The notes: generated by a model not told the origin, from the letters alone. A DNA stretch of 21,728 bases from Actinomycetes bacterium (GCA_021846485.1 JAJZWW010000008.1:1-21728), one strand, 5' to 3'. Shown: positions 1-7,793, counted from the stretch's first letter. Numbers and translations are program-made.

Positions 1-86
1 CAAGCGTCAGGGGCCGACAGACTCATAACTGCGAAAGTCGAGCTTGCAGCGGAAGGCATCTTTCGCGGATCGAACAGGTGTTCGTC

Positions 87-112
87 CTCAGACCTGCGGA
101 TGTAGGTCTGAG
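87..112. repeat. Perfect 9-8-9 inverted repeat at the methylase truncation point
   Basis: CTCAGACCT (87-95) and AGGTCTGAG (104-112) are exact reverse complements separated by the 8-base spacer gcggatgt. The stop codon of the methylase gene lies in the left arm. Arm and spacer sizes resemble a tyrosine-recombinase core site. No T-run follows on the minus strand, so an intrinsic terminator is unlikely. Confidence 0.6.
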
Positions 113-2784
113 CGCAGCAGCTCCCGCAGGAACTGCTGGTGGACCTGCTCGCTGATCCAGACCGCGCCGAGGCGGGCGGTGATCTCCTCCACCCCGAGAT
201 CGGGCGGCAGCACGCCGGCCAGGGCATCGACGTTCGCCTGGAACGAAGGGTCGTTGGCGGCGCGGCCCCGGGCGCTGTCGAGCTTGGCGCGCACGTCGCC
301 GGACAGGTAGGCGGGGGCGTGGACCAGCTCGGCGGTGTCGGGGTCGGGGAACACCATGCCCTCAAGCGCGGTCCGGGAGTCGGGCTCGGGCATCCCCAAC
401 AGGTCGGCGATCAGGGTGAGGTCGATCCCGCCGGTGCGGTCCAGGCTGACCGCGATCGCATCGGCCGGGGTCTCCACCCCCCGGACCTCGGCGCGCGGGG
501 CGACGACCCGGCGGTGCATGATCGCCGCTGGCTGGGCGGTCTGGTCTTCGTCGTCGAAGCGCTCCAGCGCCAGCACGAGCGGCCCGAACGGGTCGGCGCG
601 AAGGAGCCGGACCGCTACGGGCACGATCCGGGCGAAGGTGGCCTCGCCGGCGTCGTTGGTGCGGCCGGTCGGCCGCAGCGTGTAACGGTTGATCGGCCCG
701 TAGGCGCGGACGTAGCGCTCGTAGCCGACCCGGAGCGTGTGGCGGGCGGCGGTGATCTCCTCGGTGTCGTCCACCGTTGCTGCCTCGACCGTGAGCAGCC
801 CGGTGGCCCGGTCGCGCAGGCCGAGCAGGGCACGCAGCTCGACGGCGGCCGACTTCGGGACCTCCATCGGCTCCAAGACGCCCCCGGTGACGGCGGCGAA
901 CCCAGTCTGGTCGGGGACGATGGTCCCTTCCCACAGCTCGGGCGCGGAGGGCACCGACGCTGCCCGCCGCGGCTCGTGACCTGGCAGCGGGGCGGTCATG
1001 ACGAGCCCGTTGCGGCGGGCGGTGAAGGTGATCTGGTCGAGGATGTCGGCCAAGTCGTCGCCGAGACGGTCGAGGTTGCCGGTGACGGTGAGCGCGTCGG
1101 TGCCGAACATGTCGCGGCTGGTGCCGACCCGGCCGAGCATGTGGTCGGGGCGCTGGTCGAAGTAGGCGTTGATCTTGACCGGGGTGCCGTCGATCGTGAT
1201 CGGCACGACCGTCTCCCACGAGTCGTCCGCCGGCGGCCGGTCGGGTTCGCGGCGGCGGAAGATCAACAGGTCAGTCACGACCTCGGTGCCAGCCGCGCGC
1301 CAGTGCGCCCGGTTGGGGAGGCGCACGGCGCCGATGAGGTCGGCAAGGTCGTTCATCTCCCGGCGGGCGCCGGGGTTCTGGGCGTCCATCGTGTACCGCG
1401 ACGTGAGCACCGCCATCAGTCCGCCGGGCCGGGTCAACGCCAAGGACTTCACGATGAAGTGGTTGTGCATCGACTGGCGGGTGCCGTTGTGAACCGGGTC
1501 GTGCAGGGTCACGTTCCCGAACGGCACGTTCCCGATCGCCGCATCGAACATCCCTTCCGGTAGACGGGTATCCGCGAACGACTCGGCCCGGATCGTCGCC
1601 CTCGGATAGAGGGCCGCGGAGATGGAGGCGGTGATCGGGTCAAGCTCGACCCCGGTCATCACCGCGGCCTCGGGAGCGAGGCCGATGAAGGTGCCCGCCC
1701 CCGAGCCAGGCTCCAGTACCGCGCCGTGCCGGAACCCGAGGTCGCCAAGTGCCCGCCACATCTGACGGGCGATCGCCGGGTCGGTGTAGTGGGCGTTGAT
1801 CGTCGTGCGCGCCGCCGCGTCCCACTCCGCGTCATCGAGCAGTCCCCGCAGCTCGGCCCGCTCGCTGTCCCAGTCGTCCTTCTTCTGGTCGAACACGTCG
1901 GGGACCGCACCCCAGGACGACCAGCGGGCCAGCACCTTTTGCTCGTCGCCCGTCGCCTGGCGCCGCTCGTCGGCGAGGGTGCGGGCGAGACGGATCGCGG
2001 CGACGTTCGCTCGGAAGCGGGCCTTGGCCCCGGAGGGGGCGAGGTCGTCTTGGGAGGCCGGGACGAACCGGCCGGCCGGTGCTAGCGGTTGTGCACGGGG
2101 CGCAGCTCGCGCCAGAAGCGGACGTTCGCCGCCTCCAGGAGCGCCGCCTGGTTGGCCGCCATGTAGTCCCTCGGCGGCTCGGTCGCCACCAGCCCTTCCA
2201 GGAACTCGACCGAGACCGCCCAGGTCTTGGCCATCTCCTCCAGCTCGTCGGTCGAGGGCATCGAGTCCGGGAAGTTCTGGACGCGCTCCGCCCAGACGAT
2301 CAGGTTCTCGTCGGAGGGCCGGGTCTGCTCCCACTCCTCGCGGGGGGCCAGCTCCAGTGGCAGCTCCGGCTCCCGGACCCACACCAGCTCTGCCATCACG
2401 ACCTCCTCCGCGGTCCTCCTCGCCGTTTGCAGCCGGGCGACCTCCACCAAGTATGGACCTGTCGAACAGGGTCGAGTCAGCGACGCGATCCTGGCTGCCA
2501 GGTCGCTCACCTCCGCCTCCGCCTGGGCTCCCAGGTCGGTGAAGAACCTGGCCGGGTCCGCCAGGGCCGCCACCGCGCTCGGGGCGTAGGTCTGCCAGTG
2601 CTGCTGGGCGGTCCTCCCGTAGCGGTTCATCACGGTCCTCCTCACTCGTTCGCTGCTCGTGGTCGCTCTCGGTTGCCGTTGGGGCTGGCGGCGCGGTGCG
2701 GTTGGCGGCGAGCTGCTCGTCGGCGGCCGCGGGGCTGTGGCCCCACAGGTCCAGCTCCAGCTGGCCGCGCGTCTCGCGGGCCAC
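88..2784 (-). CDS. Truncated DNA methyltransferase-like half of a methylase/helicase plasmid protein
   Basis: The convincing part is about 2085 to 88. It begins with a block typical of large actinobacterial plasmid methylase-helicases (FVPASQDDLAPSG, then LARWSSWGAVPDVFD). The SAM-binding motif VLEPGSGAGTF follows, then the GVELDPITA acidic loop and the catalytic-type motif IGNVPFGN. Relatives, from memory, continue into an SNF2-type helicase and are far longer; here a TGA ends the frame after DLHPQV, inside an inverted repeat. The frame is open up to a GTG at 2784 with GGGAGG eight bases upstream, and its first 50 or so codons have coding-like third positions. Codons in 2082-2630 are glycine/proline-rich shadow sequence over another gene. 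No ATG, GTG or TTG lies close to the conserved block; in-frame GTGs exist only deeper inside the nested gene (for example at 2334). The start is therefore unresolved and the gene may be dead. Confidence 0.7.
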   Translation of the reverse strand: MARETRGQLELDLWGHSPAAADEQLAANRTAPPAPTATESDHEQRTSEEDRDEPLREDRPAALADLRPERGGGPGGPGQVLHRPGSPGGGGGERPGSQDRVADSTLFDRSILGGGRPAANGEEDRGGGRDGRAGVGPGAGAATGAGPPRGVGADPALRREPDRLGGARPELPGLDALDRRAGGDGQDLGGLGRVPGRAGGDRAAEGLHGGQPGGAPGGGERPLLARAAPRAQPLAPAGRFVPASQDDLAPSGAKARFRANVAAIRLARTLADERRQATGDEQKVLARWSSWGAVPDVFDQKKDDWDSERAELRGLLDDAEWDAAARTTINAHYTDPAIARQMWRALGDLGFRHGAVLEPGSGAGTFIGLAPEAAVMTGVELDPITASISAALYPRATIRAESFADTRLPEGMFDAAIGNVPFGNVTLHDPVHNGTRQSMHNHFIVKSLALTRPGGLMAVLTSRYTMDAQNPGARREMNDLADLIGAVRLPNRAHWRAAGTEVVTDLLIFRRREPDRPPADDSWETVVPITIDGTPVKINAYFDQRPDHMLGRVGTSRDMFGTDALTVTGNLDRLGDDLADILDQITFTARRNGLVMTAPLPGHEPRRAASVPSAPELWEGTIVPDQTGFAAVTGGVLEPMEVPKSAAVELRALLGLRDRATGLLTVEAATVDDTEEITAARHTLRVGYERYVRAYGPINRYTLRPTGRTNDAGEATFARIVPVAVRLLRADPFGPLVLALERFDDEDQTAQPAAIMHRRVVAPRAEVRGVETPADAIAVSLDRTGGIDLTLIADLLGMPEPDSRTALEGMVFPDPDTAELVHAPAYLSGDVRAKLDSARGRAANDPSFQANVDALAGVLPPDLGVEEITARLGAVWISEQVHQQFLRELLRSDLHPQV
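2082..2630 (-). CDS. MNRYG-type conserved actinobacterial plasmid protein
   Basis: This 182-residue acidic, largely helical protein opens with MNRYGRTAQQHWQTY, followed by a DPARFFTDLG segment. I recall this N-terminus from many actinobacterial conjugative elements, usually just upstream of the methylase/helicase gene; its function is unknown. The ATG at 2630 has AGGAGG six bases upstream, and third positions in this frame are almost all G or C, so the gene is real. It lies wholly inside the open frame of the methylase ORF, one base out of phase. No transmembrane segments or known catalytic motifs are visible. The acidic, glutamate-rich middle (about residues 90-140) suggests a protein-protein or regulatory role, but that is a guess. 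Confidence 0.8.
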   Translation of the reverse strand: MNRYGRTAQQHWQTYAPSAVAALADPARFFTDLGAQAEAEVSDLAARIASLTRPCSTGPYLVEVARLQTARRTAEEVVMAELVWVREPELPLELAPREEWEQTRPSDENLIVWAERVQNFPDSMPSTDELEEMAKTWAVSVEFLEGLVATEPPRDYMAANQAALLEAANVRFWRELRPVHNR

Positions 2785-2817
2785 GACCCCGACCTCCCGT
2801 CCGTGCAGCCGTGGCGG

Positions 2818-3306
2818 TCAGGAGCCGAGCCCGTCCCGGCCGGCGCCGACCGCGGCGTGCCCTGGCGCCCGGCGGGTGGCGTCACGGCCGGCCGGGTCCC
2901 GCTCCGCAGCGGGGGCCTCCCGTTCGCGGCGCGGGCGGCGGTCGACCTGGTAGGTGGTGGTGTTGGGGTCGTGCGCCAGGCGGTTGGTGACGAACTGCTG
3001 GTCGTTGATCTCCTGGCCGTCGACCACGCGGGTGGTGTCGCGCACGTAGCCCTGGGCCAAGAAGTTGTCGCCCTTTCGGAACCGTTCCGCCGACAGCTCG
3101 GCGCCACGGCCGAACTGGATCAGGTCGTGGAAGCTCGGGTCAAGCTCGGTGAAGCTGCCGTCGTCGTTGCGCTGGAAGTGGTTGATCCCGATCCGGGCGT
3201 AGAGCCGAGCCCGGCCCTCGTCGTTGAACGTCAACCGCGGGTCGCTGGCGATGAACCCGTTGATCGACTGCGACGTCTTGATCGGCTGTGCGTCGTTGGC
3301 TGCCAC
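2818..3306 (-). CDS. ssb: Single-stranded DNA-binding protein (SSB)
   Basis: A 162-residue OB-fold protein that coats single-stranded DNA during plasmid transfer and replication. INGFIASDPRLTF and ARLYARIGINHFQR in the first 45 residues, then DLIQFGRGAELSAERFRKGD and FLAQGYVRD, match the beta strands and conserved G/D positions of SSB. The C-terminal 50 residues are Arg/Ala/Pro-rich and lack the usual acidic DDDIPF-type tip, which is common in plasmid-encoded forms. The GTG start at 3306 has GGAGG seven bases upstream. It follows the coupling-protein gene after an 87-base gap containing three dyads, suggesting independent control. The methylase-frame GTG at 2784 begins only 33 bases after its stop. 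Confidence 0.88.
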   Translation of the reverse strand: MAANDAQPIKTSQSINGFIASDPRLTFNDEGRARLYARIGINHFQRNDDGSFTELDPSFHDLIQFGRGAELSAERFRKGDNFLAQGYVRDTTRVVDGQEINDQQFVTNRLAHDPNTTTYQVDRRPRREREAPAAERDPAGRDATRRAPGHAAVGAGRDGLGS

Positions 3307-3335
3307 GGTGAGCCTCCCTCACTCGGGTCGTGCAT

Positions 3336-3389
3336 GAGCACCGGCTGGTGCTCCACCTGAGAGGTGCGACGCGCTTCCCAGCCGGCTGG
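3336..3389. promoter_or_regulatory. Cluster of three dyads upstream of ssb
   Basis: The gap between the coupling-protein stop and the ssb start contains GAGCACC/GGTGCTC (3336-3342 with 3347-3353, 4-base loop), CACCT/AGGTG (3354-3358 with 3362-3366, 3-base loop) and the perfect 12-bp palindrome CCAGCCGGCTGG (3378-3389). None is followed by a T-run, so operators or mRNA hairpins are likelier than a terminator. The second dyad includes the AGGTGCG core repeated in other gaps of this operon. Confidence 0.45.
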
Positions 3390-3393
3390 CGGC

Positions 3394-5157
3394 TCAGGCG
3401 CCGGCGCGCAGCGCCTGCTCGACCTGGCGGCGCTGCTCACTGAGCCGGCCGGCGTCCCCTCGGGCGGTCCAGGGCCGCAGGTCGGCGATGATCGGCGGGG
3501 CGGCGCGCAAAAGGACCGTCCCGAGCCCGAAGGGCATGGTCCGCAGCGCGTCGGGCGGTAGCACCGGGACCCGGCGGACCGAGCGCTGGTGGGAGCGCCC
3601 GCCGCCGGGGTCGGTGGTGGTGGCATCGGTGGTCTCGTCGCGCTCGCCGATCAGGGTGGAGAGGTCTTGGAGGTCGCGGCTGTGGGCGGCGCCGCCCAAG
3701 ACGACCTTCACGATCGCGGCGTCCCAGATCGCGGCGGCCTGGTGCTCGCCCCAGCGCTGGCGGGCCTGGGCCAGCGACTGGAGCACCGCCAAGGTGGTGA
3801 TCCCACTGCCGCCCCCCTCGGCCATGAGCGTCGGCAGCGACGGCAGCGGCGCCAGGTTGCCGATCTCGTCCAATGCGAGCAGGAGCGGCGGGTCGAGGCG
3901 GGCGCCCGGTGAGCGCGCCGCGTGGCGGCGGGCCGTCTCGGTCAGGTCCTCCACGAGCGCCGAGACCAACGCCGCGCTGGCCCCGGCCCCTGCGCCGGTC
4001 GCCAGCAGGTAGAGGGTGCCGTGCTCGGCCAGGAAGATCGCGGGGTCGAAGGCCTCGCCCTCCCTCGGGGTCACGGCGTCGAGGACCCGGGGGTCGGCGA
4101 GGGCGTTGAAGGCCAGGCCGACGCCTTGCCAGATCGAGTCGCGGGTGCGCGGGTCGGCGTCGATCATCGACCCGAGCGAGTCCGCCCACCCCTCCGCCGC
4201 GGCCGGGCTGGACTGGAGGACGTGGACGGCGTCGGCAGCCGAGACCGGGTTGAGCGCCCACTGGTAGAGGGTGCGGGCGTCGCGGCCGTCCAGGGCCGCC
4301 GCGTGCAGTAGCGCCTGGATGGCCGCCGCGGTCTTGCCCTCCCAGAACCCGCCGCCCTCCACACCACCACCCCCGAGCCCGGTCCCCGCCGCCAGGCCGG
4401 CGGCGCGGATCATCGCCGTCAGCGGGTCCTCGCAGCCACGGACCGGCGACCACCGCAGCCCGGCCGGTAGGCCGGGCGCCAGGTGCTGGGGGTCGAACAC
4501 CGCGACGGGCCCGCCCTCTTGGCGGGCGGTCAGGGTCACGGTGAGGTTGTCGGGGCGGGTCGAGGTCGTCACCACCGCGCCGGGCGCGTCCAAGATGGCG
4601 TTGATGACCACATGCAGCCCCTTGCCCGAGCGGGGCGGGCCGATCAGCAGCATCGAGTCCTCCACCGACGCCCACACCCGCCGGCCCTTCGCCCGCCCGA
4701 GCAGGTAGCCGACCTCGGGCTCGGCGGGCTTGCGCAGCGAGGGGCGCAAGGTCGCGGCCCGTCGGCGCAGCGCCCGCCCGGAGGCCACCTTGCGGACCTC
4801 GGCGGCGGTGGCAAGCCCGGCCCGCCGGCGCGGGTCCTCACCGGAGGCTTGGGAGCGAACCAGGCGCACCGCGAGCCAAGCGAACAACCCGACCCCGAGC
4901 AGCAGGGCGGCGGCGACCGGCCAGTAGGCGAACGGGCTCAGCCCCGGCGCCCGCAACGCCACTGCGGGCCGGGACGGGTGGGCGAGCACCCCGAGCCCAG
5001 TCCCGATGCTCCCGGCCGGCGGTCTCGTGCCGGCGAGCCAGGCGGCGACGCTGCCCGCTGCCCGCAACAGCCCGGCGAGCACGCCGAGCGCGGCGAACAG
5101 GCCGAGGCCGAGGTTGACGGCGGTGTCGTTCCCCGGCCGGGCCGTCTGCCCGGTCAT
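3394..5157 (-). CDS. TraG/VirD4-family type IV coupling ATPase
   Basis: A 587-residue membrane ATPase expected to dock the DNA substrate to the secretion channel. Two N-terminal transmembrane segments lie at about residues 14-36 and 77-98. Walker A GPPRSGKG is at about 173-180 and Walker B LLLALDEIG at about 425-433. Between them are the family-typical segment around TTSTRPDNL and the FDPQ region where the substrate strand is modelled. The family's ITTLAVLQSLAQ stretch and a polar C-terminus follow. I chose the ATG at 5157 because it forms an ATGA overlap with the preceding stop, which implies translational coupling; a GTG four codons upstream is possible. Its neighbours are the VirB4-like ATPase and an accessory protein. 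No relaxase is visible nearby. Confidence 0.92.
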   Translation of the reverse strand: MTGQTARPGNDTAVNLGLGLFAALGVLAGLLRAAGSVAAWLAGTRPPAGSIGTGLGVLAHPSRPAVALRAPGLSPFAYWPVAAALLLGVGLFAWLAVRLVRSQASGEDPRRRAGLATAAEVRKVASGRALRRRAATLRPSLRKPAEPEVGYLLGRAKGRRVWASVEDSMLLIGPPRSGKGLHVVINAILDAPGAVVTTSTRPDNLTVTLTARQEGGPVAVFDPQHLAPGLPAGLRWSPVRGCEDPLTAMIRAAGLAAGTGLGGGGVEGGGFWEGKTAAAIQALLHAAALDGRDARTLYQWALNPVSAADAVHVLQSSPAAAEGWADSLGSMIDADPRTRDSIWQGVGLAFNALADPRVLDAVTPREGEAFDPAIFLAEHGTLYLLATGAGAGASAALVSALVEDLTETARRHAARSPGARLDPPLLLALDEIGNLAPLPSLPTLMAEGGGSGITTLAVLQSLAQARQRWGEHQAAAIWDAAIVKVVLGGAAHSRDLQDLSTLIGERDETTDATTTDPGGGRSHQRSVRRVPVLPPDALRTMPFGLGTVLLRAAPPIIADLRPWTARGDAGRLSEQRRQVEQALRAGA

Positions 5158-5714
5158 CGCCGCCGCCACCGGCGCCCCGGACCGGCCGGGCGTTCCGGAA
5201 GGCTGCCGCGGACGGTCGTCGCCGAGGTGGAGCCGAACAGGATCGCCGCACCGGCCGGCCTGTGCCGCAGAGGCAGGTCGGTCAGCGACACCGTCCCGTC
5301 CGGGCCGGCGTCGATCGTCGTCGTGACCACGGCGACCAGGACGGGCTCCCCCGGCAGGAACCCTTCACCCCGCAGCATCGGCACCTCAACCGGCGACGCC
5401 TGCTCCTCGCTGCCGGTGCCGGTGCCGGTGGCGGTCGGGCGGGGCCGTGGTTGGAGGATGTCGGCGTAGCGCGACCCGTCCGGCTCACGGACCTCGACTC
5501 GGACCGGGCCACCCGCCCGCTCGGCGATCCCAGCCAACACCCCGCCCAGCTCGTCCCCGCTCACCGGCCGGTCGGAGTGGTCAATGCCGTCCAGGGTCAC
5601 CCGTGCCCGCCGGCGCTCGTCCACGGTCACGGTCACCTGGGGCAGCACCGCCGGGACGGGCGCCGTTCGTGGCGCTGCGAGGCCACGGTGGGTGGCGTGG
5701 CGCGCCGGGCGCAT
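5154..5714 (-). CDS. Conserved conjugation accessory protein of unknown function
   Basis: A 186-residue soluble protein without recognisable motifs. A basic N-terminus (MRPARHATHRGL) leads to a beta-rich segment (PQVTVTVDERRRARVTLDG). A Gly/Thr-rich linker near residues 100-110 follows, then a second beta-rich segment ending in an Arg-rich tail (PGRRWRRR). It is sandwiched by overlaps: its ATG at 5714 overlaps the VirB4-like stop (TGATG), and its TGA overlaps the coupling-protein ATG (ATGA). This tight coupling suggests stoichiometric production with the two ATPases and a role as an adaptor or regulator, which is inference. High third-position GC supports it as a real gene. Confidence 0.75.
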   Translation of the reverse strand: MRPARHATHRGLAAPRTAPVPAVLPQVTVTVDERRRARVTLDGIDHSDRPVSGDELGGVLAGIAERAGGPVRVEVREPDGSRYADILQPRPRPTATGTGTGSEEQASPVEVPMLRGEGFLPGEPVLVAVVTTTIDAGPDGTVSLTDLPLRHRPAGAAILFGSTSATTVRGSLPERPAGPGRRWRRR

Positions 5715-6967
5715 CAGCTTTCCTGCCTCATGCGGACCGTCGTGTCGAACATGGTCAACTCGGCCGGGTGGAGCTGATGCTGCACGACGAAGCTGCGGTC
5801 CTTGATCCGCCACAGCCCCTGCCCCGTGCCGAGCTGGGGGAGCATCTTCTGCTCGGTGCCGGTCAGGTTGAGCATCGTGGCGGTGGTGCCGAGCTGGTCC
5901 GACTCCTGGCGGTAGATGATCCGGGTCTCCGCATTCGCCAGCAACGACGACGCTAGGGCGTGGGCGGCGGTGCCCTGGTCGCCCACGTTGTCGAGGTCGG
6001 TGAGCTTGTGGAAGATCAGCATGTTGGCGATCCCGTAGTGGCGGGCGAGGCGCCAGTGCGCGTCCATCCGCCGCAACAGCGCCGGTTGGGACATCAGCTG
6101 CCACGCCTCGTCGTAGACGACCCAGCGCTGCCCGCCCTTCGGGTCGAGCAGGGCGGCCTCCATCCACGCCGACGCGCACGTCATCAGCACCGAGATGAGG
6201 GCGTTGTTCTCCGCCACCCGCGACAGATCGAGCGACACCATCGGCAGGTCGGGGTCGAACGCGACCGTGCTCGGCCCGTCGAAGATGCCCGCCAGGTCGC
6301 CTGCGACGAGGCGGCGCAGGGCGTGGCCGACGACCCGGCCGTCCTCCGCCAGCCGGACGTCGCTGCCCGCATCGGGGGTGAGGATGCGCTCGACGACCAT
6401 CGGCAGGACCGGCGTCTGCGAGCTCGCGACCGCAGCGTCGAGCGCGATGTCGACTGCGGTGTGCTCGACCGGCGAGAGCGGCCGGCCGAGCACGGTCTCG
6501 GTGAGCGCGCCGATCAGATCCCGGCGCCGCGCCGTGACCATCCCGGCCCACTCCACGTCCGACACGCCCGAGGGGCGCCGGCCGGCGTCGAGCGGGTTGA
6601 GCCGGTTCGACAGGCCGTGGCCGAGCACGATCGCCTGCCCGCCGACCGCCTTCGCGACGGGGGTGTGCTCGCCCTTGGGGTCGCCCGGCACGTACACCCT
6701 GCGACCGAAGGGGATGGAGCGGGTGTAGAGCGCCTTCGCCAGCGCGGACTTGCCCGCCCCGACGATCCCGGCCAGGACGACGTTGGGGGCGGTGATGACC
6801 CCGCGCTGGTAGAGGACCCAGGGGTCGTAGACGAAGCTGCCGCCCGAGTAGAGGTCCTGGCCGACGAAGACGCCCTCGCCGCCCAGGCCGCCCTCGGCCA
6901 GGAACGGGTACGCCCCGGCGAGGGTGGCGAGGTGTCTTGGTGGGCGGGGAGCCGGAACCGCCGCCAC
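5714..6967 (-). CDS. VirB4-type T4SS ATPase, main body (separated from its N-terminus by a frameshift)
   Basis: This frame carries the ATPase that energises type IV secretion. From LATLAGAYPFLAEGGLGGEGVFVGQD onward it matches actinobacterial VirB4-like ATP-binding proteins encoded near SCO6880 genes. Walker A GIVGAGKSA is at about residues 67-75 and Walker B RWVVYDEAWQ at about 281-290. The C-terminal RecA-like features LIFHKLTD and ETRIIYRQESDQ are also present. The in-frame GTG at 6967 has no good ribosome site, and the first 12 residues look out of frame. The natural N-terminus is in another frame starting at 7197, so the gene appears to have lost one base near 6929-6931. The stop overlaps the next ATG (TGATG). 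Confidence 0.85.
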   Translation of the reverse strand: MAAVPAPRPPRHLATLAGAYPFLAEGGLGGEGVFVGQDLYSGGSFVYDPWVLYQRGVITAPNVVLAGIVGAGKSALAKALYTRSIPFGRRVYVPGDPKGEHTPVAKAVGGQAIVLGHGLSNRLNPLDAGRRPSGVSDVEWAGMVTARRRDLIGALTETVLGRPLSPVEHTAVDIALDAAVASSQTPVLPMVVERILTPDAGSDVRLAEDGRVVGHALRRLVAGDLAGIFDGPSTVAFDPDLPMVSLDLSRVAENNALISVLMTCASAWMEAALLDPKGGQRWVVYDEAWQLMSQPALLRRMDAHWRLARHYGIANMLIFHKLTDLDNVGDQGTAAHALASSLLANAETRIIYRQESDQLGTTATMLNLTGTEQKMLPQLGTGQGLWRIKDRSFVVQHQLHPAELTMFDTTVRMRQES

Positions 6968-7197
6968 GCCCGCAACGCCGCGGGTCCCGGCTCCCCACTG
7001 CGAGGCAGGTACGTGACCGCTGCCCGCTCGGCCCGCTCCTTATCCGCCTCTGCGCGCGCTTCGGCTTTGCGTTCGGCCGCGTCGGCGGCATACGCGTGGG
7101 CGGCGGCGCGGCGTGCTGCCCGGCGGTCGCGGCGTCGTTGCCCGGCTCGGCCGACCAGCACCGTCGAGTACAGCTTCTTCTCAGCGCGTGGGTACAT
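6930..7197 (-). pseudogene. N-terminal piece of the frameshifted VirB4-type ATPase
   Basis: The ATG at 7197 (GGGAG about ten bases upstream) begins MYPRAEKKLYSTVLVG. An Ala/Arg/Glu-rich helix, probably coiled coil, follows to about residue 60, then YLPRSGEPGPAALRAWRRF and LPAHQDT. This is the expected N-terminus of the ATPase encoded just downstream. After DTS the frame becomes nonsense-like, while the adjacent frame continues with ATLAGAYPFLAE. Restoring one base in acctcgcc (minus strand, near 6929-6931) would fuse the parts into a protein of about 494 residues. It could be a true mutation, an assembly error or, less likely, programmed shifting. Confidence 0.75.
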
Positions 7198-7234
7198 CAG
7201 CGCCCGGCTCCCTTTCGCGGCAGGACAGGTCTCT

Positions 7235-7249
7235 GCCCGTCAGGTGCGC
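7235..7249 (-). promoter_or_regulatory. Intergenic 15-bp motif, copy 1
   Basis: On the coding strand GCGCACCTGACGGGC, lying 37 bases before the ATG at 7197 in a 68-base gap. It matches three other gap copies at 14 to 15 of 15 positions. Confidence 0.5.
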
Positions 7250-7265
7250 GGAGCGGCCCGCCGCT

Positions 7266-7733
7266 TCAGCGGCCGAGCGGGTGAGGCCCTTCCCGCAGGC
7301 CGGTGCCGGTCCCGAAGGCTGACGGCGGGGCAAGTACTCCCGGCCGGTCATGGCCGGCACCCAGCCGGGTGAGGTCGGTGTCGATGCCGGGTTGCCAGGC
7401 GATCCGGCCGTTGTGGCTGAACGCCTCGTTCAGCGACCCGTGCGCCTGGCGTACCCGGTCGGCGGCGTCACGCAGGTACTCGCCGGCCGCCATCGCGTCG
7501 CGTTCGCCCGCTCGCTGGTCGCCGTCATCGTCGGCGGCAAGGTGGGCGTTGCGGTCGTGCCAGTCGGCAAGCTGGTCGAGGGACTGTCCGAGCGACGCCA
7601 GCGCGGTCGTGAGCGACCCGAGCACCCGGTAGGTGTCGGACGGGTCGGCGACGACGCGGCTGGCGTGCGCCAAGCCGCGGAGCGCTTCGGCCGCCTCGTC
7701 GGCATCTACGGCTGGGTTCTCATAGGTCGGCAT
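7266..7733 (-). CDS. Small soluble conjugation-cluster protein, function unknown
   Basis: A 155-residue protein with an ATG at 7733 and a modest GGAG site upstream. Residues 10-110 are predominantly helical by inspection: DADEAAEALRGLAHASR, then LGSLTTALASLGQSLDQLADWHDR, then EYLRDAADRVRQAHGSLNEAF. This resembles a helical bundle, with a Gly/Pro-rich disordered tail. No catalytic motif or membrane segment is evident. It sits between the SCO6880 and VirB4-like genes, a slot in which similar small helical proteins recur in actinobacterial elements as I remember them. It may be a chaperone or assembly factor, but that rests on position alone. Both flanking gaps contain the recurrent 15-bp motif. 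Confidence 0.75.
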   Translation of the reverse strand: MPTYENPAVDADEAAEALRGLAHASRVVADPSDTYRVLGSLTTALASLGQSLDQLADWHDRNAHLAADDDGDQRAGERDAMAAGEYLRDAADRVRQAHGSLNEAFSHNGRIAWQPGIDTDLTRLGAGHDRPGVLAPPSAFGTGTGLREGPHPLGR

Positions 7734-7764
7734 CGGCCACGCTCCGCATCGGAAGTCCTGTCTT

Positions 7765-7779
7765 GCCGGTCAGGTGCGC
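7765..7779 (-). promoter_or_regulatory. Intergenic 15-bp motif, copy 2
   Basis: On the coding strand GCGCACCTGACCGGC, 31 bases before the ATG at 7733 in the 60-base gap after the SCO6880 stop. Confidence 0.5.
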
Positions 7780-7793
7780 CCGCCTCGCCTGGC

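Noticed and set aside
87..112. Intrinsic terminator for the minus-strand operon
   Set aside because: A 9-bp stem exists but no T-run follows on the minus strand and the loop is 8 bases; a recombination or protein-binding site is a better reading.
139..1563. Long plus-strand open frame (474 codons) opposite the methylase
   Set aside because: Low-complexity Gly/Val/Arg/His-rich translation, no motifs and no ribosome site; a shadow produced by the GC-rich third positions of the minus-strand gene.
4483..5469. Plus-strand open frame opposite the coupling ATPase and its neighbour
   Set aside because: It crosses two well-supported minus-strand genes and its translation is Gly/Arg/Pro/His-rich without a recognisable domain.
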